Shown here: positions 45,510 to 56,777 of the stretch, one piece after another
Layout of the letters: every line of letters begins with the position of its first letter
Position numbering within the stretch: position 1 is the stretch's first letter
Program-made: the position numbers and the translations under genes
DNA from: Telmatactis stephensoni
Taxonomy: Eukaryota > Cnidaria > Anthozoa > Actiniaria > Isophelliidae
Reading direction: 5' to 3'
DNA length: 64,000 nucleotides
NCBI GenBank assembly: GCA_029948255.1
Contig: JALIZF010001609.1
Span: 372,001-436,000 of the forward strand
The notes under the pieces: model-generated
The model's database searches: none
Told to the model about the DNA's origin: nothing
The model's input: only the letters and a program-made list of their open reading frames with translations

Positions 45510-45878
45510 TTAGCCACTTTCATACCGTGAAGACTGGGAACGAGTCCCTTAAACTTTGATGCCGGATGGCAACACAAAACTTATTTAGTCAAAAAGAGCA
45601 CATCGAGCTGTATATAATCCCGAGGTCTGATGTTAATCGGATATACAATGAAAGAGATACAGCAGTTCAAACATGCTAGATGTCCCTACAACCATACATT
45701 TCTTTGTAAATTGTAGCATTTTTGCACGGCTGTTAGTCATTCAATATTAACCCGATTAATACCAAACTTCGGGATTTTATATAGCTCGAAGTGCTCTTTC
45801 TGACTATATGAGGTATGCGTTACCATCGTCAAAATTTGAGGAACTCGTACCCAGTCTTCACGGTATGAATGTGGCTAA
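45510..45878. mobile_element. Element G, full-length foldback
   Basis: Termini 'ttagccac', then 'ttcataccgtgaagactggg', are mirrored by 'cccagtcttcacggtatgaa', then 'gtggctaa'. The arms stay complementary inward for about 150 bases ('aagagcacatcgagctgtat' against 'atatagctcgaagtgctctt'). 369 bp, with no gene. Confidence 0.88.
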
Positions 45879-46481
45879 TTAATTGGCATTCTTCGATTCA
45901 TTTCGCACTTTTTTCTTTCCCTCTCTTTACCCTGTTTATTAGAGGCCATTATTTTTCTCTATTCTTCTACGAAGAGCGCCTTTGTCATAAAAGAATAGAG
46001 AAAAACAATAGCCTCAATTTGATACACAGGGTTCCCTCTCTTTTGTTTCGCTGCCTCAAATCCTCGGTACCTCGAATTTGGAGCTAACTTGCAAATTGAA
46101 CCAAAACAGGCCTCCCTTGCAAAATGGATCTTTCTCCAAAATGGCGGCCGATATTTCTTTTTTTTTTTTTTCAACCTAAGGCATTATTGAAATGAAATGA
46201 AATGTCTCACTTAGAAACTGTGCAAGCATGAATTTTTGAAATTTGCTAATCTTACAGACAAATGTATGTCTGGGGGTATGGCAATTTCACAATATCGGGA
46301 GTTAATATGAAAAAGGTAATATAAAGGTGGTAGATTTGGTACCTTGTAGTGTATTCACGAATTAAACGCTTCTATGGAATCGAAACCGATACCAGGTTGA
46401 GATTTAATATTTAATTTTTAATTTTGATTTAAAATTTTTGATCTTATTGATAACTTTAAGTTTTTGTGGGGAATCCGAAGA
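45879..46481. other. Non-coding stretch
   Basis: It holds a short palindrome at 45941-46016 ('tttttctctattctt' with its complement) and nothing else recognised. Confidence 0.6.
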
Positions 46482-46735
46482 ATAGAATAGAAAAGAAAAG
46501 AAACTAAGAAAAGAAAAGAAAAGAAAAGAAAAGGAAAGGAAAGAAAAGAAAAGAAAAGAAAAGAAAAGAAAAGAAAAGAAAAGAAAAGAAAAGAAAAGAA
46601 AAGAAAAGAAAAGAAAAGGAAAGAAAAGGAAAGGAAAGGAAAGGAAAGGAAAGGAAAGGAAAGAAAAGAAAAGAAAAGGAAAGGAAAGGAAAGGAAAGAA
46701 AAGAAAAGAAAAGAAAAGAAAAGAGAAGAGAAGAA
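46482..46735. repeat. (AAAAG)n pentanucleotide microsatellite, about 250 bp
   Basis: Long run of aaaag/aaagg units; followed by (AAAC)n at 46786-46812. Confidence 0.97.
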
Positions 46736-47249
46736 CAAAAACAGCAACAATGAACTGCTAAAAAGAAACTAAACAATAACAAAAACAAACAAACAAACAA
46801 ACAAACAAACAAAAGAACTTCATCGTATACTATACGGTGTTTAATATATCGTCAAGCACTGCCTGTCCTAAATGTTCAATGCGTCAAAATTTCTTTCATG
46901 CAATATATATATATAAATTATATAAATATGAATGTTTATCTATATTTACATTTATCGGTCTGTAAGTCCTATAATTAAAAAGCTAATGACAAGATATACT
47001 TTCTTACTTGTATGAACTTGAATTACTTCCTTAACTTTGAAATTAATTTTTCAACAGTCTTTGAAATAATATTCGTTCCAAAGAACCTGCAGCTGCTAGC
47101 GTTTATTCTAATGAACAGTGGACTAGGTCCAGTTCATGTCTAATTTAAATGCTTTTTATTATTCTTTACAACAAATCTTGGCTAGTGATGAGGCCTTGAA
47201 GTCCATCAAAAGAGGCCCGGTTACATTGCCTCGGTAGACTTATTGAATT

Positions 47250-47402
47250 TATCATGATTTTGAAGATTGATGTATAATAAACAATAAATATTTCATCCTC
47301 TTTGAAGATCTATTTTGAATTTTTTTAGAATGATTTTCTACATGATTTTGATGATCGATGTATAATAGCTAATAAATATATCATCCTCTTTGAAGATCTA
47401 TT
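47250..47402 (+). repeat. Direct repeat of about 65 bp, two copies 88 bp apart
   Basis: 47252-47313 and 47340-47401 share 'catgattttgaagattgatg' (diverged in copy 2) and 'tcatcctctttgaagatcta'. It lies downstream of the Pax 3' end. Confidence 0.8.
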
Positions 47403-47495
47403 AATATTTCTTTCTACAAAATATTTACTCTACATTTTCAATGTAAGGTCAAAACTCTCTCGATCACGTGTCATTTCTTCTAATCACTCTCAACA

Positions 47496-47501
47496 TTTAT
47501 T
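47496..47501 (-). terminator. Candidate polyadenylation signal of Pax gene
   Basis: AATAAA on the minus strand, about 350 bases after the stop codon. Confidence 0.4.
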
Positions 47502-47848
47502 GGTTTTTAATTTCTTTTGTTTGTTTTTGATTTCTCATTTCAGTTGTACTATCCTCAGGGTTGTTCTTGATGAAGAATACTATTAATTTCAATTTGATTA
47601 TTCTTTTTCCAATATTTTGAACTATATATATATTTTTACTTCAAATCATGATCTAAACTTTTTGTAGGTATGTTTTCGCTTGTCTCTCTATTTCTTCGTC
47701 TCTCATTGTCTCTCTCATTGTCTCTCACACTCTCTTTTTGCTTCTCATTTTCTTTGTCATTCTCTTTGTCATTCTAGTCTCCCTTTTTCTTTCGTTCCTC
47801 CTTCTCACTCTGTCTCTTATCATGATTATTTTCATCTATTGAGCTAGA

Positions 47849-48085
47849 TCAGAAAATGGCTCTATCGTCATAAAGCAAGTAATGTGAATATGGCCCTGCA
47901 ATCGAACATGGGGGCGCATATCGTATGACAGGTGACATTATGGAGCTGTGGTGGTCGTATACTGTGGGGCTGGGCAGCTGAATGTCATTTCTTGGGAAGG
48001 AGGAATAAAGTGGTGTAGTGTTGTTGTGAAATAACTGGGATCGTAACTTTCTTTTGCCTTTAGAACGTCTATTAGAGAACCATAC
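47849..48085 (-). CDS. Pax homeobox protein, last exon (recognition helix and C-terminus)
   Basis: The acceptor ttccctctag|GTA is in phase 0 and directly completes the homeodomain, beginning VWFSNRRSKGKRKLRSQ. The serine after WF is the Pax-type residue 50. Where Pax3/7 and Pax4/6 have RRAxW, this has RRSKG. The remaining 60 residues are short, rich in P, S and Y (including SPVIRYAPPC), and end at a TGA at 47849-47851. The intron lies between homeodomain residues 46 and 47, a conserved position in paired-class genes, which supports the model. Confidence 0.88.
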   Translation of the reverse strand, partial: VWFSNRRSKGKRKLRSQLFHNNTTPLYSSFPRNDIQLPSPTVYDHHSSIMSPVIRYAPPCSIAGPYSHYLLYDDRAIF

Positions 48086-48143
48086 CTAGAGGGAAAGAAA
48101 TTCAATTATATGGCTTTTTTCTTTTTAAACTAATTACTTCTTA

Positions 48144-48355
48144 ATGTCTGTCTGCCTGTCTGTCCGTTCATCTGCCTTTCTGTCTGTCTGTCTGTCTGCC
48201 TGTCTGCCTGTCTGCCTGTCTGCCTGTCTGTCTGTCTGTCCATTCATCTGCCTTTCTGTCTGTCTGTCTGTCTGTCTGTCCGTTCATCTGCCTTTCTGTC
48301 TGTCTGTCTGTCTGCCTGTCTGCCTGTCTGTCTGTCTGTCCGTTCATCTGCCTTG

Positions 48356-48393
<38 letters not shown>

Positions 48394-48450
48394 GCCTGCC
48401 TGCCTGTCTGCCTGTCTGTCCGTCTGTTCGTCCGTCGATCCGTCCGTCAG
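48144..48450. repeat. (CTGT)n/(CTGC)n microsatellite in Pax intron
   Basis: About 300 bases of TGTC/TGCC units with a repeated 'ccgttcatctgcctttctgt' segment. It lies within the last Pax intron (48086-48582). Confidence 0.95.
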
Positions 48451-48582
48451 CTGGACAGGGAATTCTTCCTATATATTAATATTCCTATCTGTCTCTTTGT
48501 GTTTTTCTTTCTGTTTGTCTTTTAGTCACCTACGTTTGGTTTGATAGACTTCTCTAACTCACATTCACACTCTCTAACCAAC

Positions 48583-48779
48583 CTGAACACGCGACTCAGG
48601 AACATTCAATCGCTTCGCCAACTCCTCTCTTGTAGTGATATCAGGATACTGAATCTTAGTGAAGGTGGTTTCGAGTTCTTCGAGCTGTTTAGTTGAAAAT
48701 TTTGTACGGTTTCGTCTCTGATAGTGAATCAAGGGTTTCCTTGGCAACTTGTTGTCTTCCTCACGTCCTGGGTATTCAC
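48583..48779 (-). CDS. Pax homeobox protein, homeodomain exon
   Basis: Encodes two bases plus 65 codons, from [10 protein letters not shown] to LNVPESRVQ. The homeodomain starts at [20 protein letters not shown] and continues through [14 protein letters not shown]. The TREEL and QLEELE segments resemble Pax3/7 more than Pax4/6. The acceptor is attcatag|GT, entering in phase 1, which matches the preceding exon. The donor is CAG|GTTGGT in phase 0. The domain continues in the exon at 47849-48085. Confidence 0.88.
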
Positions 48780-49349
48780 CTATGAATTATCACAATTTGC
48801 AGTGTTTGAGAAAGATTGCACTATATATTGCAGTAATTCACAACGTTTGCAATACTCAAGTAGTGGAGAGAAAACTATTGGAGAGAAAACTATTACGAGT
48901 TTCACCGCCCTTGTTTATAAAATGGAGAGATTATGAATTTCGGAATTTGTGAGATTGTGCAAAGAAATGTGTGGTTAATTATTCTGGCCCTCCATATATT
49001 TCTTTGTAAAATTTCTAATTTCAAACGTGAAATTTTCACTTTATGAGTAATTGCGCAACAACTGCGTACATCGTTCAGTATGACGAATTTGACATCCTTT
49101 ATTTCACCAAATAAAATTGTTATTTTAGAACGTCACCCATATCGTAATAAAGGTGAATTGTAACAATTGCGCAGACTTAATTTCTCTGATAAATCCTGAG
49201 AATAATGTTGTCATCCTTGTCAAAACCAAGAATAAACATTGCACGCACAAAGCCACGTTGAAAATTCCAAGGTCTCTGCGCTGTAACCTTTAGATCTAGA
49301 AGTTCTTCTTAAAAGTCATTATTCGCGAATTGCATTAAGATGGCGCACA

Positions 49350-49653
49350 GTAAAGGCGCTGTTACACGCTGAAACGTTTATTTGAAACTTATCTCAATCG
49401 CCGATGCGAGACGAATTTCATAAGGGGTGTGTTACACGCTGAAATTTTGTCCTGAAACTTGTTCGCGGCAGAAATTTCTGTTGCAAGAGTAGAAAGTAGT
49501 TCTACTTTTCGTGAAATCGTCTCCAGAAACCGATCCCGGGAAAGCTTCAGCTAAATGACCATATTGCACGGTGCAGTGCGTTGTAAAACTTGTCTCGCAA
49601 CAGCGATCGACACAAGTTTCAGAAAAAAGTTTCAGCGTCTAACAGCGTCTTAA
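49350..49653. mobile_element. MITE with GCGCTGTTACACGCTGAAAC termini, in Pax intron
   Basis: The left end 'aaaggcgctgttacacgctg' mirrors the right end 'cagcgtctaacagcgtctta'. The right flank is TTAA and the left TAAA, so it may be another TTAA-type element. It sits in the intron between the homeodomain and paired-domain exons. Confidence 0.7.
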
Positions 49654-49946
49654 CGTATTTAGTAATCATTTTATCAAGTGATAGATAAAAGTCGAGTAAG
49701 TTTGCTGAGTCAATGTAACGCAGAATTTACATCTGAATGTCTTGTAAACATGAGAAAAATATATTTGGTTTGCAATGCACAACGTTGCACAATACCATCA
49801 GGTACCATCAGGTATACTTCCATGGTTTCTCGTTATTGATTGTTATTATATATTAAAAGCAATGAAACGTGCGCAATTTAGCGATAATGTACTATATAGA
49901 CCAAATATAAAGGTTTTCTTCAAAATTTGTCTTCAATGTTTCTTAC

Positions 49947-50462
49947 CAATGCTGCGACGTGTTTTTTCGTTCCTGTCGTACTGTCCTGTCTCACTATCAT
50001 TGAGATCCAAGATTTTAGCAATAGAAAAGGAACAGCGACTTGAAGAAGTCTGGCTCTCTTCCATGTTGCCAAGGCTCCGTTTACAGCCATCCGTACCCCA
50101 GTTAACTTCACCGTCTAGCATCTGGTTTCTAGAGGGAACATCCTCGCTGCTGCTGCCATTGCTCCATCCCTCGCCTTCCATGGACTCGTAAGGGCGCTGG
50201 TGGCACAGTGCTTGATTGTAATACCTGGCGTCTCTTTCTTCGCTTTCTTTTCTGCGTTTACATTTTCCTGGTTCAATGGAGCCTGTTTCTTGGTACTTTG
50301 CTAGCAGTTTACTGATACAACCGTGAGAGACACGAAGGCATCTACTGATGTCACAAGGGCGTGTTCCTCTCTCAGCCATGTCTATGATTTGCTGACGGAC
50401 ACGGCGAGGGAGAGGTTTGCCATTCACGAATAGTCCTCCTAACTGATTGATCTTGCCCTCTC
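49947..50462 (-). CDS. Pax homeobox protein, paired-domain (PAI) exon
   Basis: Entered in phase 1 from an acceptor tttttttag|GA. It encodes [20 protein letters not shown], then [41 protein letters not shown]. This is the N-terminal PAI half of a paired domain, including the DNA-contacting turn and the helix-turn-helix. After GSIEPG the expected linker and RED half are absent. Instead there is [16 protein letters not shown] and about 80 polar residues. FSIAKILDL then fits the Pax octapeptide/eh1 pattern FxIxxIL, which recruits Groucho-type corepressors. It ends RRSIG|GTAAGA in phase 1. The nuclear regulator is probably nearest to cnidarian PaxD/Pax3/7-like genes. The 5' exon was not found. Confidence 0.88.
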
Positions 50463-50549
50463 CTAAAAAAATAAACAAAAAATGTGATTTAGAATTCTTA
50501 ATAGAGCGATTTAGTTTTCTGCGATGTTTACACAACTCTCGGGGAAAAG

Positions 50550-51199
50550 ATTCTTTTGTTCAAAATGAGCTTTCTCTTGTGTCTTCTTGATCAAAACATT
50601 TCGAACAAGAATCTAATTCCCAAAGGGATTGAAACAGGAAAGCACTTAACACAGTTCAATTAAATCGCTCTATTAAGAAGAAAGTCTGTATAATAATTAT
50701 ATTCTGCATGAATAAATCCATATGAAATTTAACACACTCAAGAGTGTTGTATTATACTTGATTTTAACAGGCCATGAATAAATCTAGTTTCTTTACCGGT
50801 AAAAACCCTTGCCATTTTCCTTTACGAATATTGCTGGAAGGTATTTGAGCTTTGACGGTGGCCGGTCGCAAATAAATTATTTGATCTGTTGATCTTGTTT
50901 TTAAAAGTAGCTCATATTATAAATAGAAAAACCCAGTAGATGATGAAATATCATGCAAAGATTAAAGCTACGACAGAAAAATAATGAAGAGGATTCTTCG
51001 CTGATGTAAAACTCCCGAACTTTTTTATCAAAGTCGCGCTCACTATAATACCTATCTTAAATACAGTCTTAATCCCAGGGTTATTGGAAATGGAAAATTC
51101 TAGAATCTGCTAATCAGTGAACCTACTCCTTGTATTTAAATTATCGAGTGTCTGTTTTTCCCTTTTTGGTTTAAGTTATCACTTATTTCTATTTTTGTT
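50550..51199. other. Non-coding stretch upstream of Pax exon
   Basis: No exon for the missing Pax N-terminus was recognised. Both 50510-50560 and 50650-50690 carry 'aatcgctctattaaga' in opposite orientation. Confidence 0.4.
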
Positions 51200-51680
51200 A
51201 ACAAGAACACTATAGGACACTTGTGACACGAGGATACCAATAGTTGTGGGGGCGTAGTGTCCTAGTAGTGTCCCAGTGTCTTAAGTGTTCTAGTGTCCCA
51301 CTTCGAAAAAATAGAAATATAGGAGTGTGTGGATTGGGCTACCTGTGCCGCCCTAATTGTCCTAGTGGACACTTATAGAGGACACTCAGGACAATTAGGG
51401 CACCACAGGTAGTCCCATCCATATACTCCTTTATTTCTATTTTTGATTTTTGCCGAGTGTGAAATTAGGACACTTAGGACACTAGTACACCAGGATACCA
51501 CAGCTAACCCAAGCGATATACTCTTTGTTTCTATTTCAGTTTTGCAGACTTATATGACCACGCAATGGAGAAGCTGTTGCGTCCTAAGTATATCCTACTT
51601 CAGTGGTAAAAATAGAGACAAAGGACTATATGGATTGGGGTACCTGTGGTGTCCTAAGTATCCTAGTGTCATCAAGAAAG
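51200..51680. repeat. GTCCTAGTGTCC-rich region with two nested hairpins
   Basis: Repeated 'ggacac' and 'gtcctagtg' units. 51311-51444 is a near-perfect palindrome, starting 'atagaaatataggagt' and ending with its complement. 51465-51535 pairs with 51609-51672. It is flanked by Pax upstream DNA. Confidence 0.8.
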
Positions 51681-52889
51681 AACCGATGAAGAGCCAGTTA
51701 AGCTTCAGCTCGAAAAAGGAAAACTTTGCAGTTTCACTTTTGTAAACAAGTTGGTTGCTGATATATCTTGAAAAAATACCATTAACAAAAAGGAATTGAT
51801 TACCTTTTCCTTCAAAACTAAACTTGTAGGCATTCCCTCTTCAGTTTCCCTTTTCTTTCCGGCCATACAATTTACAGAGAAATTTTGCCAACATCACAAG
51901 AATTTAGGCTTTTGAAAGTCTGCCAGTGTGATGGATTCACAGAGAAAAACAAAACAGAACAAAGCCTCGATAAAGAATTTGTCATATTTATTTTATTTAG
52001 AGACTTCCACTTAAATAACGATTTAATAAATAGAAATAAAAAGCGAGATAAACACAAATACAAACAGTTTAACTAAAAGAGGGGACAACTAACAGACTCA
52101 GAAGGTCCCGGTGATCGAGATAGCCCCGAATAACAAACAAGACGACGACAAACACTAAACGATAAAATAAGGAAAAGAAACTAGCTCTAGCAGTCTCCGT
52201 AAGCCAGATAAGGATAGCGATAAAGGAGATGGACTATGGACACATTTGGCTTAACTCCGTAACATTTTCAGAAGCACATTGCAATATTACTGCATCATAA
52301 TATCTTATGTTATAAAATATCTGAGATTCTCGGCTACTGCATGTGGGAAAAATTAACCCTCGATAACCTTTAATAACTCGAACGTTTGAAAAGGTGTTAA
52401 TTTCAGATACGTTCGCAGTGCCTTCTGGACTAGTTATGTTTCCTATTTTTTAGTACACAGCAAGCAGCAAATCTGTCATCTTTTGCTAAATAAAGGTCTC
52501 TATCTACAACCAAAAGGATATTTCTATGAAAATGTGCATAATTGCCCCTAATAAAGCAATATTTTAAGACTTCATTGTCATTAATGGCCGATTTTTCGAA
52601 CCAGGTTTCGTTTTCCTTGGAGGTTCGAGGCATGGGGTTTCTACTTTCTTGGTTTCTAATTTCAATTATTTATCGACAGAGATATACAGAGTACTAAAAA
52701 AAACAACAAACAAATCTCAACTGAGTTTATGCAGGTAGAATTAAGAGTTCCATAATGGTATTAGCCGTCAGCATCAAAAGGCCTAATATGATGTCTCACC
52801 GGATCAACTGTCATGACCAAATCAAGAAATAATTGTTAATCGACAAATTGGATACCTCAAAGGAAGTAAAAATGCGCGCAAGAAGTAGG
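51681..52889. other. Non-coding stretch
   Basis: No gene recognised. A short minus-strand frame at 51804-51866 starts MAGKKRETEEGMP and ends at a donor. Its phase (0) does not fit the Pax exon at 50462 (phase 1). Confidence 0.4.
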
Positions 52890-53021
52890 CAAATGGCAGC
52901 CATGTTTGTGGTCAAAATAATAGAGCTAGCTTTTTTTCCCAAAAGAGATGAAATCTTTTCTAATTCAAAAACTTTCTATTGTACTTGCCCACAAACATGG
53001 CTGCCATGAAACCCCTCTATT
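52890..53021. mobile_element. Foldback family H, copy 1
   Basis: Arms 'ggcagccatgtttgtgg' and 'cacaaacatggctgcc' are inverted. The right end is 'catgaaacccctctatt'. Related to 54074-54737. Confidence 0.82.
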
Positions 53022-54073
53022 GTTTAGTTTATTTATTTCTATTTATCTATTTTAGTTATCTCCACTATTTTTTTCCAAATCATAACTTGCAAAAAAGGTA
53101 ACATAAGAAAGAAAACTTACAAGATGGAGAAAAGACTAATGATGATGTGGATGCTCTTTTCGATATTATAAAAGATAAAAGTATACACAGACCGAAAAAG
53201 TGAAGAAAAGAAAAAGATCGAAGAAAAGAAAAGAAAAGAAAAAAAAAAAAAAGAGAAGAGAAAAGACACTTTAAAGGAAACAAAGAAGATTATAAATATG
53301 TAAATTCATATTTTAATTATTTTCCATTTCATATTCCCCCTCATGAGAATGTGTCTTGGTTGTCAGAATGAAAATATATCAACATATGGATAACATGTTT
53401 TAATAATAAAATATAATATAAATAATAATTTATATATGTAGCTAGTTTCTTTTGAATCAAAATATGTTAGCCAATCATTTATCATGTTCCCACATAGAAT
53501 TTTCATTATATTACTGGAACTCGGCCAGAAAATAAAAACGTTTTCACCAAAACAGAATCAGATATCACATAAGATATAGAAACAGTAAGTCTCAAAAGCT
53601 GATGAACCTGTTTTTAATAACTCAATTAACTTTTTTAAATGGCCCTAAATTTTCCCAATTCTTAGGATTTCTTCTATGCTATGTCCACTATTTATGTAAG
53701 GAATTTCAGCAATCTGCGTGGCCTTCTTTGTTTTTGTTTTTGTTTTTTGTTTTTTCATAAATGCAAAATATAAGAACCGCGGTATCAAATAATGTGACAG
53801 CTCTTAGAGTATATATAATCCATAAAAAGGCACATTTTTGCATGATTACTTAATGAAACCTATACCATTTTTCTCAAGTGTTTTTGAGGTTTTCTTTTGA
53901 AGGCATTCCAGAGAGTCTCACTGTAGATCGTTGAGCTTGTATTTGATGTGGTTTGTTTTTATTATAGTTTGGAAATGGATGAAGATAATATGAAAGATCA
54001 GGGCACAAACTTTTGAGACATCCTAGATCACCCTATCAACGTACTACAGCGAATGAATCGGACGATTTCAAGA
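53022..54073. other. Non-coding stretch
   Basis: No gene recognised. An A-rich purine tract lies at 53200-53272. Confidence 0.5.
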
Positions 54074-54165
54074 CAATAGAGGGATTTCATGGCAGCCATT
54101 CTTCACCTAGCTCCGCAGGCAATAGACCTGTCATTCATAGCAGTTCTACGCATATACATACATAT

Positions 54166-54270
54166 TACTTCTTACTTATGTTTTTTCCCCGGCTGTTTTT
54201 CATTCATTCTGTCAATTACTTCTTACTTATGTTTTTTCCCCGGCTGTTTTTCATTCATTCTGTCAATTAA
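54166..54270 (+). repeat. 52-bp exact tandem duplication
   Basis: Two adjacent copies of a segment beginning 'tacttcttacttatgttttt' and ending 'attctgtcaat', without visible mismatch, so recent. Confidence 0.92.
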
Positions 54271-54486
54271 TACCTTGTCTCCCATGATCTCGTCTAGTCC
54301 CACCTAGGTATCGAGGTATGGCGGCGGATTTGGGTGGCTATTGTTCTGGGCTGACCAGATCTCGTGGGGGGCTGCTGATCGGAACGGGACAGTGGTTATT
54401 GGGATCTGCCGCCAGATCTCAATGCGGTAATATTTACTATTTCTTGTAAATTTTCTAGTTACTTATTGTAAATTTCTATTATTTTG

Positions 54487-54559
<73 letters not shown>

Positions 54560-54560
54560 T
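54487..54560. repeat. (GATT)n microsatellite
   Basis: About 74 bases of gatt units with one interruption. Confidence 0.95.
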
Positions 54561-54737
54561 TGTTAATCTCCTAGTATTAGTGAAAACTATTTTTAGGAGT
54601 AAACTTATCGAAGTATCGAAGTCATGTTTGTGGGCAAGTACAGTAGAAAGTTTTTGAATTAGAAAAGATTTCATTTCTCTTGGGAAAAAAGCTCTATTAT
54701 TTTGACCACAAACATGGCTGGCGTGAAATCCCTCTAT

Positions 54738-55458
54738 ATATATCACAATTAGCACATTTTAACATTGGTGCATTATTCCAAGCATACTTCTTTTGTAGAG
54801 CATTACTTAAATACAATTCAAGAAGTGCACATCTTTTTGTAAAATAAATCAGCAAGTAAATATAACAATTACAGATATCACAATCATGCATTGTGCCTGC
54901 ATTTCTTCGTAATATTCTCTATGAAACATCCGCTAACATTTAAACGTCAAAATTGGGTATTTTTAAAACTTTCACCTAAACGTTAATAACTTTGGCAATA
55001 GATGAAGCCTTTATTTAACTAGGGTATTCCCATCAGTCACTGTACAGCAACTGCTATCAATAGGAGCCCTCAAACACTTGCTCTTTCCTTTACCCCAAAA
55101 ATAACCAAAAGTATCATAAATTTGTCACAAAATGTTTTCTTAGAAAGTTTTAACGATTAGAGATCTTGACTGACAGAGCAAATTAAATCTCCCCGGAAAC
55201 GAAGAATAGTAGAACTGAGCTTTACTTGCTTTAATTATAAGTACTGAAGTAATTTCCAAACTTGTGTATCCCAAATTGCCAAGCAACAACTCTCAGTTAA
55301 TTGGCGTTACCCGCATTGTTACAGAAAAAAAATGCAAATACATTTTCTCAGAGTGGAGAAAAGTTTCAAAACGTTTAATTGAATTGGACCAAAGGTATTG
55401 TGTGTTGTCTGAGAATGAATGGAAGGAAAGTCTGAGCAAATGTTTGCCTTCGAAACCA
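54738..55458. other. Non-coding stretch
   Basis: No gene recognised. Confidence 0.5.
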
Positions 55459-55552
55459 AAGAAGAAGAAGAAGAAGAAGAAGAAGAAGAAGAAGAAGAAG
55501 AAGAAGAAGAAGAAGAAGAAGAAGAAGAAGAAGAAGAAGAAGAAGAAGAAGA
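55459..55552. repeat. (GAA)n microsatellite, about 31 units
   Basis: Perfect GAA run. Frames over it give poly-Lys, poly-Glu, poly-Phe, poly-Leu or poly-Ser and are artefacts. Confidence 0.97.
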
Positions 55553-55651
55553 CACAAGACAAAGAATTAACATCAAAATAATAAACAAAATGTACATGAT
55601 TTAGATCACATTAAAAAGATATCAAAGTTATGACATAATACAAAAAGCATC

Positions 55652-55782
55652 GTCATTTTTATTTATTTCAATTCTTGTTAAGTTCTTTTTATCAGCTTAG
55701 CAAAATTCAAACTGATGATTCAGTTTGAATTTTGTTAAGCTGATAAAAAGAGCTTAATAAGAAAGAAATAAAAAGGACGTTG
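55652..55782. mobile_element. 131-bp palindromic element
   Basis: The two halves meet at 'actgatgattcagt' and pair throughout ('tttttatcagcttagcaaaa' against its complement). The outer ends are 'cgtcatttttattt' and 'aaataaaaaggacg'. MITE-like. Confidence 0.88.
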
Positions 55783-56743
55783 CTTTTTGATTTTGAGGGA
55801 TCAGTCACTCAATATTTCTTAAACAAAAACAAATGTATGGCCTCCAAGGGCAAAAACTTAACCAGACTTTACCCGCAGCTATGAGATTAACAAACACAAT
55901 TGACAGCCATCTGAACATGTAACATTATCTAAGTGCCATTTCATCGTTAAAACAAAGTTGTTTTATCAGCTGTTTAATCAATAATTGTTTCGATAAATTA
56001 CCTTTCCAGACACTTATTCTTTGCGCATACAACACTTTTATAATGACGGTTTATATAATTTCAAATTGATTGACAGTCAGCAACAATTAAGAAAAAGATA
56101 TTTAACAAGAATAATTACGCATAAATTGAAATTACAACGTGCTTCATTGATATATGCCATTTCTGCTGAAAAAGGCTTAACAAGTGTTTACCTTCACTGG
56201 ATTATTGATCTTGACATTTCTTTTGTTGATTGAATAGGCGTTTGAATTAAAAACTGGCACGGGTTTTCAATATCTTCAAATGCTTTTCATGATTTAGACA
56301 TTGAGACTGCATGAAAAGAGAGGGCGACAATAAAAGCCAGATTGCAGCTTTGTTCTCTAACTCGATCACCGTAGTGACCATCGCTTGTATTTAATAATTG
56401 ATTATTTCTCCTCGCGTACTCGGCTTTGACGACCACTTTAAAAGCGTAAGGGAGGCCAAGTCAAATACTTGCTATGTAATGGCTATGATGTTCGAACAAA
56501 GAAAAACCCTTGCTGAATGTAATGCTCCGGCCTGCAGATTGTTTATATTTTATCATTTTTTTCGGACAATAGATTGAAAAACTACTAAGACTCTAGATCA
56601 TCATTTCTCAAGGTTTCTAATCAAATTTGGCATTAATCCAATTTTCGTGCTAACAAAAAACCTTTCAAATGAAATATTGAAAATTCTGAATAAGATTGAA
56701 TGAAATTTTATGTAAGAGTCCGTTGAATTATTTGCCGGAAAGA
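55783..56743. other. Non-coding stretch
   Basis: No gene recognised. Confidence 0.5.
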
Positions 56744-56746
56744 AAA

Positions 56747-56777
<31 letters not shown>

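Larger units (their letters stand above)
54074..54737. mobile_element. Foldback family H, copy 2, with internal insert
   Basis: Termini 'caatagagggatttcatggc' and 'cgtgaaatccctctat' are inverted, and the right half repeats family H copy 1 in reverse. The middle carries a 52-bp tandem duplication (54166-54270) and a (GATT)n tract. Confidence 0.75.

Noticed and set aside
51804..51866. Possible first exon of the Pax gene (MAGKKRETEEGMP...)
   Set aside because: Ends in phase 0 at AAAG|GTAATC, while the paired-domain exon enters in phase 1 at its best acceptor; joining them needs a weaker acceptor or an extra exon.
55264..55604. Poly-Lys, poly-Glu and poly-Ser frames
   Set aside because: Translation of the (GAA)n tract in different frames.
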